64,000 bases of DNA, taken from contig NC_087381.1 of NCBI RefSeq assembly GCF_963675165.1, forward strand, positions 5,643,378 through 5,707,377, given 5' to 3'. Source of the DNA: Halichondria panicea (lineage: Eukaryota > Porifera > Demospongiae > Suberitida > Halichondriidae). Under the pieces are notes generated by a model. The model did not search any database. It saw nothing but the letters and a program-made list of their open reading frames with translations, and had not been told where the DNA came from. A program made the translations under genes and the position numbers. Of the stretch, positions 1-13,100 are shown piece by piece; the first letter of the stretch is position 1, and every line of letters begins with the position of its first letter.

Positions 1-345
1 TTTGTTTACATACTGTATACACCAGTGTGGTTATCTGAACAATATACATTGCAGTCTTTATCAATGACTGTACAATAATTAAGACAATAAATACCCGTAC
101 ATTATTATTACAATGACTGGACAATAATTTTCCAGCCCATTGAATGAATGCATAATTATGTAGACACTCTGAGCAAATCCTTAAATGGATTGCAGTAGAG
201 TCAGTAGATATGTACTGATGTGTATACCTGATTTTATATACAGGAACTCCCCAAGGCAAATCACCCCACTATAACAATCAAACTGTTAAACCATAAAACC
301 AGAAATATTTCAAGAAAGTGTTATCTGCCCTCACTAACTCAATAT

Positions 346-2561
346 ATGGCCTCTAATACCAACTCCTCTGCAACCTGTGGCATATGCTCAGAGCTGTACC
401 AAGATCCACGCATGCTCAATTGCCTACACTCATTCTGCAAAAAATGCTTGGAAAAGAGACTCGACGAAGGACCTTCCAAATCGAGCCTAGCCTGCCCCAC
501 GTGCAATGAATCCTCCTCTCTGTCTAGTCGTGGTATAGAGTCACTATCAAAAGATCATAGGAAGACTTACGAAGCAGAGGTTGCTGAATTTGAAGGCTTG
601 ATCAAAGGTGACAAATCTGTTTTTTGCGATCACTGTGTGAAGGGGCAAGCTGCCTTCTTTTGTTGTAGCTGCTGCGAGTTTCTCTGTGAGAAATGTGCCG
701 ACCATCATCGCTCATGGAGGAAGACTAAAAACCACGAGTTAGTTAGCTGTACTAAAGAAGGTGGAAAGGAAAATATATTCAAGAGCGTAGCTCACAAGCC
801 TCTTACCTGCTCAGTACACTCGAAAGAATCTCTCGACTATTACTGCAACACATGCAACGACCTGCTCTGCATTCGCTGTGTGGTTGGAAAGCACAAAGAA
901 CATGCTTACGAAGAAATGGATTCTGTTCGAGAGAAGGAGAAATCCGAGCTTAGTTCTTACCTTGGGAAAACCGAGGCTGCAAAGGACAAGTTGAAGAATT
1001 CCATTTCACAAGTGGAAAAGGTCATGCAAGGTGTTCAAGCTAAACACAAGGAAGTCGATCATAAAATCAATGACATTTTCAACCACCTTCAGCGTAAACT
1101 AAAAGCTCGAAAAGATGCACTCTTGGCCAAAAGCGCTGATGTGGCACTCGGCAAAGAGACAGCGCTTACTCTCCAGGGTGAAGAGCTCAAGAAAATGGAA
1201 GATTCTCTTTCCGAAATTTGTTCAAAGTTAGAGTCAGTCACGCAAGAGTACACAGCCGTAGAAATGCTAGCTGCCAAGCAACCGATAACAATTCGAGCTC
1301 AACAACTTCTCGATACATTTGATAAATGCTCTCTTGATCCTTGCAAGTTAGATATAATGCCAGTATCTCTCCTTAGCACTCAACTTGAAAATGAAATTGA
1401 TACTTTTGGAGCTGTGTGTGGTGGTTGCATGCCAGGACAAAGTACAATTGATTTAGTGAAGCCAACTGCTGCTGTAGGGAAGGAGAGGAAGTTGCTTCTC
1501 ACTGCAAAAAATGGAAATGGAAAACCTTTTCCTCATGGCGGTGAATCGGTGAAAGTTTCTCTAGCACTGATGGGTTCGAATGAAGCAGGGATCTCCGGTG
1601 TTGTAGTCGACAAGAAGGATGGTACTTATGGTATTAGCTTCACACCAAACGCAGCTGGTGAACACAAGCTATCCATCACCATTAGCAACGAGCAAATTGA
1701 GGAGAGTCCATTTGCACTTTACGTTCGACAGCCGAGAAATTACGCTTCATTGTCTGCTAGTTCTCGTACATTTTCAGTTTCTAGTAACCCTGGTGATGTT
1801 GCCGTCGATGATGACAACAATGTGTACATTGCTGTAACTGGATATCACTGCATCTCAGTGTTTGATCAAAATGGTTCCAACGTTCGAACCATAGGAACAG
1901 CCGGAGGTAACAGATCTGCAGACGGTCAGTTCTACACCCCATTTGGAATTGCCTTGAAAGGAAACATCATGTATGTAGCTGACACATTTAACCCACGAAT
2001 ACAAAAACTTACTTTGGACGGCAAGTTCATTTCCAAGTTTGGTTCAAGTGGTTCTGGGAATGGACAGTTGAGCAACCCTCGAGGAATCGCTATTGGCAAG
2101 AATGGAAGAGTGTTTGTATCAGAATGGAGTAATCGGCGAGTTCCGTGTTCCAATCTGATGGTGAATTCTCTCACCACATTCAAGGCAACGCTGCTAATAA
2201 TAGCAATCTCGTTAACCCATGGGGATTAGCATTTGACAATGGCGGGAATCTACATGTTGCTGATTATAGCTCCCACTTGATCAAAGTGTTCACTCCAGAA
2301 GGCAATTTTGTTTCCCAGTACGGCAGTGGAATTATCCAATCTCCAGCAGGGATCGCTATTGACGATGAAGGTTTTACTTTTATCGGTCAGCACTACAACA
2401 CAAACGCTAAATATAACTACAGTCGATTGATTATTCTTAATGCCCAGCACCAGCAAGTTCATGTTATACCTAACTTTAAGCACGTCTCCGGACTTTGTAC
2501 TGACAAAGATGGTGATGTTTTTGTGTGCGATTACAACAACAGACGTGTTATGAAGTACTAA
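346..2561 (+). pseudogene. TRIM-NHL E3 ubiquitin ligase-like gene, copy A (frameshifted)
   Basis: This intronless gene encodes a RING C3HC4 finger (C11, C14, C26, H28, C31, C34, C50, C53), two B-boxes, a coiled coil, a filamin-type Ig repeat and NHL repeats, the order of the TRIM2/3/71 group. Reading stays open from the ATG at 346 until about 2141, where one T is missing compared with copy C (gagttccg here, gagtttccg there). The frame then runs to a stop at 2227-2229 and loses the last NHL blades; the remaining blades continue in another frame from about 2145 to 2561. Outside this change it is nearly identical to copy C. A single-base assembly error would restore it, so the pseudogene call is provisional. 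Confidence 0.8.
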
Positions 2562-3988
2562 CAATATTTACTATTATAATTTATTCTAGAATACTGTTAT
2601 TATTGTGCGTATATATAATTATACGTATGTATAATTATAAAATTTCATGGTGCACATTGTTCAATTATCCCCATAATTAAATTAAATGGACAGTGCATAA
2701 TTATTGTCTGCAAAATTAGTTTCAGTATAGTTTTCCTACATTCTGAGGATTGAGCTTCAATGGATTTACAACCGAGAGCAACACAATGAATCCATAATTA
2801 TACTGACAGCAGTTAAGGTTAAGGTCATTACGATAAAACGTTATCGCATCTGTTTTACCGCTGTGGAGATGCAGCTTAATGCACAGAGTGAATGTTCTAT
2901 AATTATATGAGCATCTTCTTGTTCAGTTATAGATTCAACAAACAAGAAGTATTTCACTTGTAGTGGCAAATGTTCATAAGGCATAGGGCAGAGCAGTTAA
3001 CGCGAAAATTAAAAACTGCATGAGCGTTATTATATAATGGGTATACAACAACAATTTAGGAGAGTATTAGATTAGTTGTGTTCATGGGTTTTATATATTT
3101 ACGTAGACAGCTGCCCTTCACGACAAGAATTAACACTATAATTATAGTAATAATGTCTGCATAATTATAAGCACTATAAAACGATCTGAACAAAACAAGT
3201 GACTTTATAATCTAGTTTTCTATACTGTAGCTCTATGCATTCAGACAGTATAATAGCTATAATTATATGCACCATATAAAAACTTGCCACTCATAACAAC
3301 AGCCTATATATACGTGCTTCTATATAATATATATATAGTCATACCGCTATTTAGACTAAGGATATAGTGGCACTAGACAATAAAACAGTTAGTATCTATG
3401 CTAGAACCTGGGCATCACAAGGCTTTCCTGTGAGTGTGAAAGTTCTTTTACCTAATTATGGGTTATACTTTTTTGCCACTTTTCCTCATTTTCAAGCAAT
3501 CCACGACTTTGGTGAGCCCGTTTCCAATGCAGTCTCGTCGACTTTAATGGATTCATTTTGCATGGTACTACGATCATGTTTGCTGAATTTAGAGTCTCTT
3601 GGCTTGAGATGAACAATAGTCGTTGGATTCTTGCTCTGCATATAATAATAATTATAGATATTGTCACGACTCTGAGACCATACTATATAAACAGACAGTC
3701 TAACTTGAATTACAATGGAAGGGGCACATACTAGTGTAAACCCTCGGCGTTAATTTGTGATTTAGTGTAGTCTACAGCCTCACGTCAAAGCCACGTGTAC
3801 ATCTAGGCCAATGTGCAGGTTCAAGCTTCTTAGCTTCTTAGCTTTTGCTCCCTTTTATTCGACAATGAAGCTTTAAAATCAAAACTACTACGTTTTGAGG
3901 TAATTATGTATAGGTGCTTGTCGTAGTACATTGTAGGGGCCTTCACACATGCATGCATGCACTGTCTATATAATTATAATTGAAGATA
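2562..3988. other. Intergenic region between convergent TRIM-A and receptor copy 1
   Basis: This AT-rich stretch separates the TRIM-A stop from the receptor stop. It is conserved at 26027-27484 and 51192-52697 with indels. It is rich in the octamer ATAATTAT and has no reading frame conserved across the three copies. It probably contains both 3' UTRs. I see no RNA gene in it. Confidence 0.6.
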
Positions 3989-6136
3989 CTACAATCTGCA
4001 TACCAGATTGTTTTTTCCTGAGGTAGAAGTAGATGCACCACTGTCAGTCTTGCTTCGGCACCGCTTTAGAAAATTTGTAACCTAAAAATTTAGAAGATAC
4101 ATAAAAATTAATGCTAAAATAACGATATACAACACACCTTTTCACTCCGGAGCACATGGAAGAAAAATACGAACAGGCCTTGCAGTGAGTTAAAGATAGT
4201 GAACAACCATGCAAACACAATAGTGTTGCTGTTGACTGAGAGTAGACCAAACACCCAAGTCAGCCCGAGTAGTGGAAGAAGAATTATAGTGGCCTTGAAG
4301 AGTTGTCTGCATAATTTACGCACACATGCATTGGGATCAACACACGTTGCATTTACTGAATAGTATAGTGAGCACTCACGAGAATAACTGTAAAGATTCC
4401 TTTTTTCCTCTTTGTTGCATGGTTAATTTTTTTTGTTTATAGACACTGCACAAAGCAGCCAAGAGAAAGAATACGTTTACCTGTACAGGTAATCGTCATA
4501 AAGAAAATGTTAGTCAAGGTAACTGATAGACCGGACCCTATAACAACTGCAAAATGTCCTAATTCAATCCAAATGGTTGCAAGCTAAAGAGATCTCACCA
4601 GAACAACTAGTAGCATCGGTGCAACAAATGCCCATACGGCTCCTTTATCACCGGCACCAACAGCAATCCAACAACTGCATTGTACATAAGGGACAATAAA
4701 ATAATGTTGTCAGTATAATTATACACATTCTAATAAGAATTTGGAGAGGTGAATCGAAAACTTACTACTCTTCTGTGCCATACTGGTCATGAATAAGTCC
4801 AGCAGATATAGCCACCGGTATCACTGGAACACCTGCAAAACAAATCCAATGCATTCGACATAATGCTCACTGAACATGCAGTAGAATGGGCAGTGGAATG
4901 CATGGGTCTAAGGGGCACTCTGCTTCCCTTGATCTCAGAGGTCAAAAGGCAACAAGCACTTTAATGTCTCGGTATTAATAGTGGTCAAGGGCCCATAATT
5001 ATACCTAGTATATACATCGCATAATTATACAAAATAGAATTTACCCCATCCAATAATAAAGAATATCCACCATTTCTTGGATATTTGGCTGAAGACAACC
5101 ACCAACATGAGATAGAGCATGATTCCTTCACAGAGCATCCAAAAGAACACAGCAGTGAACAAGTAGTGAAGGAGAGCAGCCACAAACGCACACGCTATCT
5201 GAAAGTGATGGCAAATTAATGGAGATCATACTATAATTATGTGGCGCACCTATGAATGTGATTATAACCGTAAGTAAAATAATTATTACGATAGATCATA
5301 GTTAATATTGTAAAAACAAAAGTATATGCATACGCGTTGAGTAAAATGCAAAGTCGCGGATCATACTTCATAATTATTCGTTTTTCGAGTGACAAAATAT
5401 TGATTTTTCTATCAAGTAAGCAGTAAATATGACACTGTAATGTCATAACGTGAAATTTTTGAGACGCTTAAATTTCGTGGAATGGCCTCTAAAAGCATTT
5501 CGTCCAATAAATTTCGTGGATTGACTGCTTACCAGAAGCCACACCTTTAATCTTTGCACTTTATAGCAGATAATCGTGAAATTAATTTCATGTGTAGGAT
5601 TGCTAATCCATGAAAACAGCAAAAATTAAACCCCTCGAAAATTGTGTGCTTATATAATTATATACGGTACGTATTTGCGATCTTCTTTTGTGATACCATA
5701 ATGACATACAATACAGTCATAATTATAATGGTCACTGATTCGAGAACAAAACTTCAACTTTGGCATGCCATTGTCTGTGAAAGGTGAAAGGCATAAACTG
5801 CACCAGCTATACGATACTATAAACACTATAAGTACACGACTCAAGTAACACCTTGTTGGCCACAGCAGTCTGTATTCCTGACAAGAACGCCACGTAACCA
5901 AGGAGCAAAGAAATAGACAGGTTGAGATGGATGAAGTTATGAACTCTGGTCAGCAGTTCTTTTCTAAACATCAACAGCATAAAACGTTGTACGTGTATAC
6001 AAAGCTATTTATAGTTTTTCGATGATTACCTCAATGCCAGGAAATAGATGATAGTTAACAGAAGAAAAAAGATGGAGATGGAACAACCGACATAAGTCAA
6101 CAACGATAGAGCAAACCTGATCTCTGGAGTTGTGTC
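3989..6136 (-). other. Exons 19-26 of receptor copy 1: seven-transmembrane domain and tail
   Basis: Exon 19 carries TM1 ([20 protein letters not shown]), exon 20 TM2 ([17 protein letters not shown]), exon 21 TM3 and TM4 start ([18 protein letters not shown], then WWIFFIIGW), exons 23-24 TM5 (VAPMLLVVL joined to [14 protein letters not shown]) and exon 25 TM6-TM7 ([14 protein letters not shown] and [15 protein letters not shown]). These are the family-B2 hallmarks. The last exon adds a basic, serine/threonine-rich tail of about 30 residues ending VCRL. A MITE remnant occupies the intron between exons 20 and 21. Confidence 0.9.
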
Positions 6137-9100
6137 CTACAAAAGGACCAAACGTATTATAATTATTCATCCAAGTAACGTACTGCACGAGGCTCACATT
6201 CAGTGCTCCAGTGACATCCATTAGAACAGCAAATGCTGTGAAATGACTGCTCTCACAGACAATATTATATACTCTCATTTGCTTGTCTTCATCCACACTG
6301 ACTGTAGTCACACCTTCCATGGACCACCTGCTGTTGGCCGCATCACTAACAATAAAGTAATTGTGACATTTTGATTGAACAACGATTAGGCAAAATTAAT
6401 GATAGCTCACCTAGAAACACTCCAAAATACACATGTGGCATTTTCTGCAACTTCACTTTCAGAAAACTGCACGTAATATATATGGATTAGTGACGCTCGT
6501 AAGTTCAACTGTTATAATTATTTATTGCCTTTTGGGTAGTGAAATTGAAGGTTGCCTTTGTCTGAAAGTTATTTAACTTCACATCGGAGAAGACTTGACT
6601 AGAAATAACCTGTGAGACCGGTCTGGTCGTGTTCCTGTGTATAAGCATATACAATGAGACTGAGCAGAACATGACTAAGAGTACTGTACATTTCAAGATT
6701 GGTTTTTGGAAGAAAACCCTCCAAGTTGGAGAATAGAATGTTAACTGCTGAAACATTCCCTTCTGAAAATTGAAACCGATAAGGATAATTTTGTTTACCA
6801 CTGATGTGTATATTATATGAAATACCTCGGGCGCCTCTCTCCGCAAAGAGAGCAGCTGGTATCACAGTTTGAGCTGAGCCTGTTTCTTCACTGACTTTAA
6901 TAACTTCAGGAAATGTAATGTCTTCCAAATTAGTGGGGTCAACTTTCATTGCAGATAGCACTGCATGCATGCATGGACGGTAAATACAAATAATTATAAA
7001 TACTAGAGCACTAAACTCTCAGTATTAGTCGGGGTATACTTTTAAAGTACATGTATAGATTACATGCAAGTCATAATTAATCAAAATTGTCTGTTCCGAG
7101 CACATCACCCCATATCCGGGGCAAGGCTGGATAACGGCATTTTCACAACCGACTTTTGTCTTTTTAAACCTTCATAATTATGAACACGATGTCATGAGCT
7201 CCAAAGGCACTACTGTGGCATCCAGCAAACAATTCAGGTGCATGAGCAGACTCGAATAAAAACATCACAGACAAGTACGCAGACAAACTACTATAACCTG
7301 GGTACCGCGGCGCGCCATGCATAGAACAAAATAATAATTATTAGCTATAATACGTCTGTTGAAGTACGCATACCGATATTCTGTCTCACAAGTGTGATTT
7401 CAGTCATGTCGCCTGTATCCACAGCTTCACTTCTTAGTGCCAATGACACATACTGACCATATAACTCTGCATTCAACAGCAATTGCTGACTCTCAGCAGA
7501 AGAACCCTGACAAGATTGTATATTATTAACATAATTCAATACCTTTGCCATTATTATACCTCTTGCAATCTTTCCCATCCTTCTGTATTCCTCTCATCAA
7601 GAACATTGCTGAGAATGTTCAGAACTCCCTATATACAAATAAAAGCAATAAAGCAAAAGGGAAATATTTTACTGTCTTACTTCACTAAAATTGAGAGAGG
7701 ACATGGGACCAGCAGACTCTATGTTTTGAATTAGGTAATTCACACTTGACTTGACAATCAAATTAGTAGTGCTGAGGTCTTGAGGGAATATGGTGGAGTC
7801 TCCTGTTGCATTGACATTAGTAGCCTCCGCAAGAGAAGTAAGAAGATCATCAACTTCATTCTGAGAGGCATTTCTAAGAAATATATCATTTGCCTGAACG
7901 GGGAAAACTATAGCTGGTGAAAGATTGTATTACTTCACACGAATACATGCACTGTCATCTAATATTATTACCGTTCATGACAATACGTATTAAACTGCAA
8001 AAGTCTTACCGTGTTATTCAATATACTGATTTCTTCCCTAGCACAGTTATCAGTATTCACTGCTTCCCACATTCCTTTAAGTGTACAGAAACGAGTTGCA
8101 GTACCTGTATAATAATAATATACATGCACATCACATGCACAATCTCAATAATGACATAATTATATACCTGAAGTTGTTCCAGTTCCATTTTGTGGGCATT
8201 GCCGGGAATAGGAAAAGCCAGCCACAGTGACAGGGAAGAAAAGCCACCAGACAGAATCCTGTTCAGCTTCACAAACCATCACGCCTATAATAAAGCAAAA
8301 AAAGTTCGATTAACAAATGAATATAACCACTCGCTTCGCTCAGCCCAAAGAGCTTACAAAAACCACAACTATAATTCTGAATGCAACATTACCTGGACAT
8401 GAAGAACCAACAGTACCCAGGTCAATAGTGGTGTCGTTTCTTGCAGCTACAAATATTGTCACAGGAGCTATTGTTGAAAGTTGCGGATTGCCATTGTCTG
8501 TTGCTATGACCATGAACGAGTGTGAGGATGCATTCTCAAAGTCCAGCCTCTCCTGTGTAAATATTGCACCCGAATTGTCAACTCTAAACACATCAGTTTC
8601 AGCCAGAACGTAAGCAATCAACAAGTCATTGTCTCTGTCTACAGCACCGACACATAGCACAGTAATGTTGAGTGGAGTATTCTCGGGTATAGTCGTGGAA
8701 TAAGCAGCCATGGAAAACATTGGAGCATTGTCATTTTCATTAAGCACGTTCACCGTAATGCTTGCAAAAGCTGGAGGGGTGACTTTATCGGTAGCTCTAA
8801 CTGTCAGTGTGTAAGTCTGAGTGTCCTCAAAGTCTAGATATGAAGTGACTAATAGTTGACCAGTGTTAGGCTCAAGTGAAAACTTATTTTGCTCATTTCC
8901 ACTAGTAATGTCATATGTGAGGTTTTCGGTATCCACATCAGTGGCCATCACGATAATCAACAAATGTCCAAATAAAACGGATTCAGATATCTCAACATAA
9001 TATTCAGAGACTTGAAAGGAAGGACTGATGCAATCAAAGTTCATACTCGTAGTCAGTAGACAAGAAGTGCCATTACAACACGGGTTGTCGGTACAGATAC

Positions 9101-10066
9101 CGTCACTATTCACTAGGGGACCACAATCACATTGTTCTCCCTCCTCCTCATCCAGGAGATTGTTGCCACACAGACTGTCTGCTAATAAGCAACCGTCACC
9201 TGTGTGCATGAGTACATGCAAGGGACTAAATTACGGACGCTATATATAAAAGACCGCTAGCAAAATATCCTCCAAATAAGGAAACTAATGCTTCCATGGC
9301 CACTGCCCTCCCCACTCACTTGAGCTCTGCCCACGATCACGAATAACTCCCAACATCTCGGCTCGGCTGCGTGGAGAGAACTGATCGTTGTTGGGCTGAC
9401 TACCATCTAAGGGGAACGCGTCCATTAGGTACACACCGCCAGCCTCAGGGGGATCCACAGGGGGGTCATGCTGTGTGAGGGTGGAGGTAAATATTGGGTT
9501 GGGGTCATGCTGTGTGGGGGGTGGAGGTAATATTGGGTGGGGGGTCATATAATGTGTGGGGGTAGAGGTAATATTGGGTGGGGGTCATGCTGTGTGAGGG
9601 GTATGTGTGCGCATGCATGTATGTGTATTGTAGAGGATGGGTCCATCTCTATAGAATTTTGACTGCTCATGCAGCAAAAATTACACGGTATATAAAATTA
9701 TACGTATGTATATGATTATAGCAGGCCATTGAAAAGCACAGTCATGGTATATAATTATATATACACGCACATGTATGTTATACACTGTACATAATTATAG
9801 TAACGCACTGTTGAGCCGAAGTTGTGTCCTGCCTCGTGTGCAAAGGTGAACGCGGCTATGGCAGAAGGGATGCGAGTGTTGTAGTTTAAGATGCTCACAA
9901 TCCCCGCATTGAGGGTCCGGTTCACACCTCCAGAGAAGGTCTGGTTCGCATCTCCAGGGAAGGTCTGAATGTTCTCACAGATGCCACCTGAACAATATAT
10001 GTGTATTATATGCATGTGTGGGGGAGGAGGAGAGAGTGTGTGTGTGTGAGAGAAGTGTTCGTGGGG

Positions 10067-10141
<75 letters not shown>

Positions 10142-13100
10142 AGGGTATATATACGTACAATGCGTCATGCAAGTATCCATTTGGGTGGGTGGAATTGTGT
10201 CCACTGTTCACTCAAACAGAATGCTCCCCTAACAATGTATCGGGCGTTTCTAAAACTTGAAGCAGGGGAGTGCTGATGTATATACGTATATGGTTGGCAT
10301 CTGTAGGACAGAAGTTCTAGAATGCTACTACGATTTATAAACTAGCGAAATACAAATTTAGAGATAAAATTAATGCTCAAGAATGATAGTGGGATAAAAG
10401 TTAGGGTCCTTCGTGTGCATTTACTGTAGGAAATGGAGGTCGCAAAGGAGTGTTTATATACATGCAGTTATACAAACGTGGGATCTAATTTACGCAGGAT
10501 AAACTAATGGCAGCATAGCTAGACTCTATAGAGACAAGACGATTACATGTACATGACAGGATAGACTTTCCAAACCAATTATACCCGTTGTGAGAATTAA
10601 AGAAATCGTCTACAATAGCCGTTCATTAGTATTTCGTTAGTATTCATTAGTATTTCGAACACCAGTGTACCACACACCCACCCACACACACCCACACTCC
10701 ACATCTCCACACACACACACACCCACACACACCTGCCGCATTGACTCCAGGTTGTGGTGCCACGTACGCTAATCCTACAACACCATTGTCAAAATCACGA
10801 CTAGTGAACCGATAACTCAGACAGTACTGCGACCAATCAGCTGTCGAGTGCTCGGTGAGAAATTCCAGTACGCTAATAAACTGGTTATCGTAGAAAGTGC
10901 CACTAGCAGGAGGAGAGTTCTCGACCTCCATACCAAGAATACCAAAATGAATGCCGTCAGCCAACCCGTCATCGTCAAAGTCGGTACCCTCAAATATTCT
11001 GCTTCCCTGCAAGTGGAGGAGGGGTTACAGTTAAGTATGGTAATTTATTATCATAATGAAAGCACCACGTCACGGATGCTGATGCCTCGGTGGATGTGTC
11101 AAAGCTACATCTACTATAGCTATTGCTAATATGTGTGATATTGATGAACAATTTTCTGAATGACCCTGTGGGAAAAGAAATTGATTGGGACCACTTTGTT
11201 AAAAATGTGTTAGACGACACAAGTATACAGTGTTTTTTGCATTTAGCCATAATCATATTTTTGCTGCGTGCAGGGAATTAACTCAAAAAGTGGGAAATGA
11301 TTCCAATTGGACCATGCATGATTGCAATCAATGGCTGCTGCACCATGCAGTAGAGCAGAGCCTTCTCTTATTCTCACTCTTGCAGCTACCAATAGCTAGC
11401 ATTCTATATAGCGCAGAGCTAGCTACTAAGGAAGTAGCAACACTCCAGAGACAATTATATAACATAACTCAAGAACGAAGTATATCTAGTATTATTTTGC
11501 AAATCCACGAATTAATCCGGCCAAAAAGTATTACTAAGGATTGAACTGCAGCAAAGGCAGGTCTCTTGGTTGGATGTTTAAGTATGTGTAGATATTATTT
11601 AAGTGTACTGCTATACTACCTAGAGTACAATTATACCCCCCCCCCACACACACACATACACCACACACATCCTCACTCATCACACACCCCTCACCGTCAA
11701 TATAATAGTTGACATCACGCTCAGTGGATTGTCTCCAGCTGCTTCCAAAGCAGTCACAAATTTGTAATCAGCAATCGCATACAGCCAACATCTAACCAGA
11801 GTGGAATCGAACCCTGTTGTCTGGCGTTTTTGAAGTCTTGCTGACTCAGCACTACGGATGACAGAGTCTTGCAATTGTAGAAGCTCCCTACGTAAGGCTT
11901 CATGGGAGGAGCCACAGGTTGCCCTGGAAACAGTGGATAAGTCGAGATCTGAGTGCCGATAAATGACACTGTGGTGACTTGCATCTCGAAGATATCTGCG
12001 AGAAATATGAATGTGTGTTAATTGCATTTACCGTAAAGCAGATAATTATATAAACTTTCGAGGAATGACCGCTAGAAAGTTTTCGGGAATTTAATTTTCA
12101 CGAAATAGTAGCCTTTTTGCAGCATGCATGCATGCATGCGATATTAAATTCGTGAGTATAAATGGTTCGTGGTAAATACTTAATCAGCGAAAATCGTGAA
12201 CATAATTATGCTCTCGAAATAATACCCGCTAGCTAATTTTTATACATGACCTGAAAAGTTCTAATGAAGGCCCTATGTGAAATCAAATTTGCAAGGAATA
12301 ACATAGTGATGATTATCCCTAAATGTATTCATTTACAACTGCCAAGTAGGAAAGGCAATGCATGAATAATGGTAGTACTAATTTTATTCATTGCCTTTCC
12401 TGCTAGTTGCAGTTACAACAGCTTTAGCACGAGTATCTGTGACGTAGGTCTGGAGGAATGCCTTTTGTGTGCAGTCTATTGGAGATGCGCATATGAACTC
12501 TTGTTTTACGCATACAATGTACGTTCAACTTTCTGCTATTTACAACTACACAAAACATATTATACATAGAGGGCAAGCCTCTAGTGTAATGAACAATTAG
12601 AGCTTTCAACACAATGTCATGATTGCATAAGCTAACGTAGTGCCCCACCCTCTTCCTTACCTGCGCGAGGGTTCAATATGGTACATCTCCTCATCGGCAA
12701 TAATCGTTCCGTCAAACACCTCATGAGCCAGGTTGCCATGCACACGAACAGAAGGGTCATCTGCATTGACATGTATAATAAATACAGCTTATATTTATGT
12801 ACATAGCGGAAAATGTTTGCAGGTGTAAATTTTTGCGTTGAATGTTCTGCTGTTGTTCCTCAAAAAAAGCAAAGATTTGCACCGTATATATAATATAGTA
12901 TGTATTTGTTTTGGTACAATAACCTAATTCTGCCCAGACATGCAGATTACCAAATTACAGCACATTAATTCCGAATATCAGGTTTGCAATTGCAATCACA
13001 TGCAAAGAGTTGCCCGCATACTTTGCAATGCAAAGTTAGAAACGCAATCAAGCTTGTGCAGTGTTATTCGCATTCGAATAACACTGCATTCACCCGATAT

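Larger units (their letters stand above)
9320..11006 (-). other. Exons 6-8 of receptor copy 1: ADAM10-like zinc protease
   Basis: Exon 6 (240-331) carries GTDFDDDG and the [20 protein letters not shown] block, close to the YCLAY-FTDRDFDDGVLGLA block of ADAM10. Exon 7 ends in [10 protein letters not shown] and exon 8 begins HD, so splicing creates [12 protein letters not shown] (H381, E382, H385, H391), the complete HExxHxxGxxHD zinc motif. All catalytic residues expected of an active M12B protease are present. Exon 8 continues with a region corresponding to the NNNKFS segment of ADAM10. A 39-base in-frame repeat lies directly upstream of the exon 8 acceptor. Confidence 0.88.

Noticed and set aside
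1089-1277. 62- and 72-residue open frames inside the TRIM genes (all five copies)
   Set aside because: They are shadows of the coding frame and carry no family similarity of their own.
3367-3612. 81-residue open frame on the plus strand
   Set aside because: The frame is shortened in module 2 and broken by indels in module 3 and has no known motif. It is probably 3' flank.
4486-4535. [11 protein letters not shown] reading (minus strand) as part of transmembrane helix 5
   Set aside because: It precedes the acceptor ctgtacag at 4481 and contains a branch-site and pyrimidine pattern (tgactaac ... ttctttat). Joining exon 23 to 4480 gives a continuous helix without it.
6505-6846. Reading [15 protein letters not shown] as the coding frame of exon 15
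   Set aside because: The alternative frame continuing from [10 protein letters not shown] gives the GAIN signature [16 protein letters not shown], and a 55-base intron then restores the other frame for [10 protein letters not shown].
9755-10276. Histidine-threonine and cysteine-valine repeat proteins
   Set aside because: They are translations of the GT/CA microsatellite.
11230-11544. 104-residue open frame on the plus strand
   Set aside because: It lies in receptor intron 5, the other copies carry frame-breaking indels there, and no domain is recognisable.
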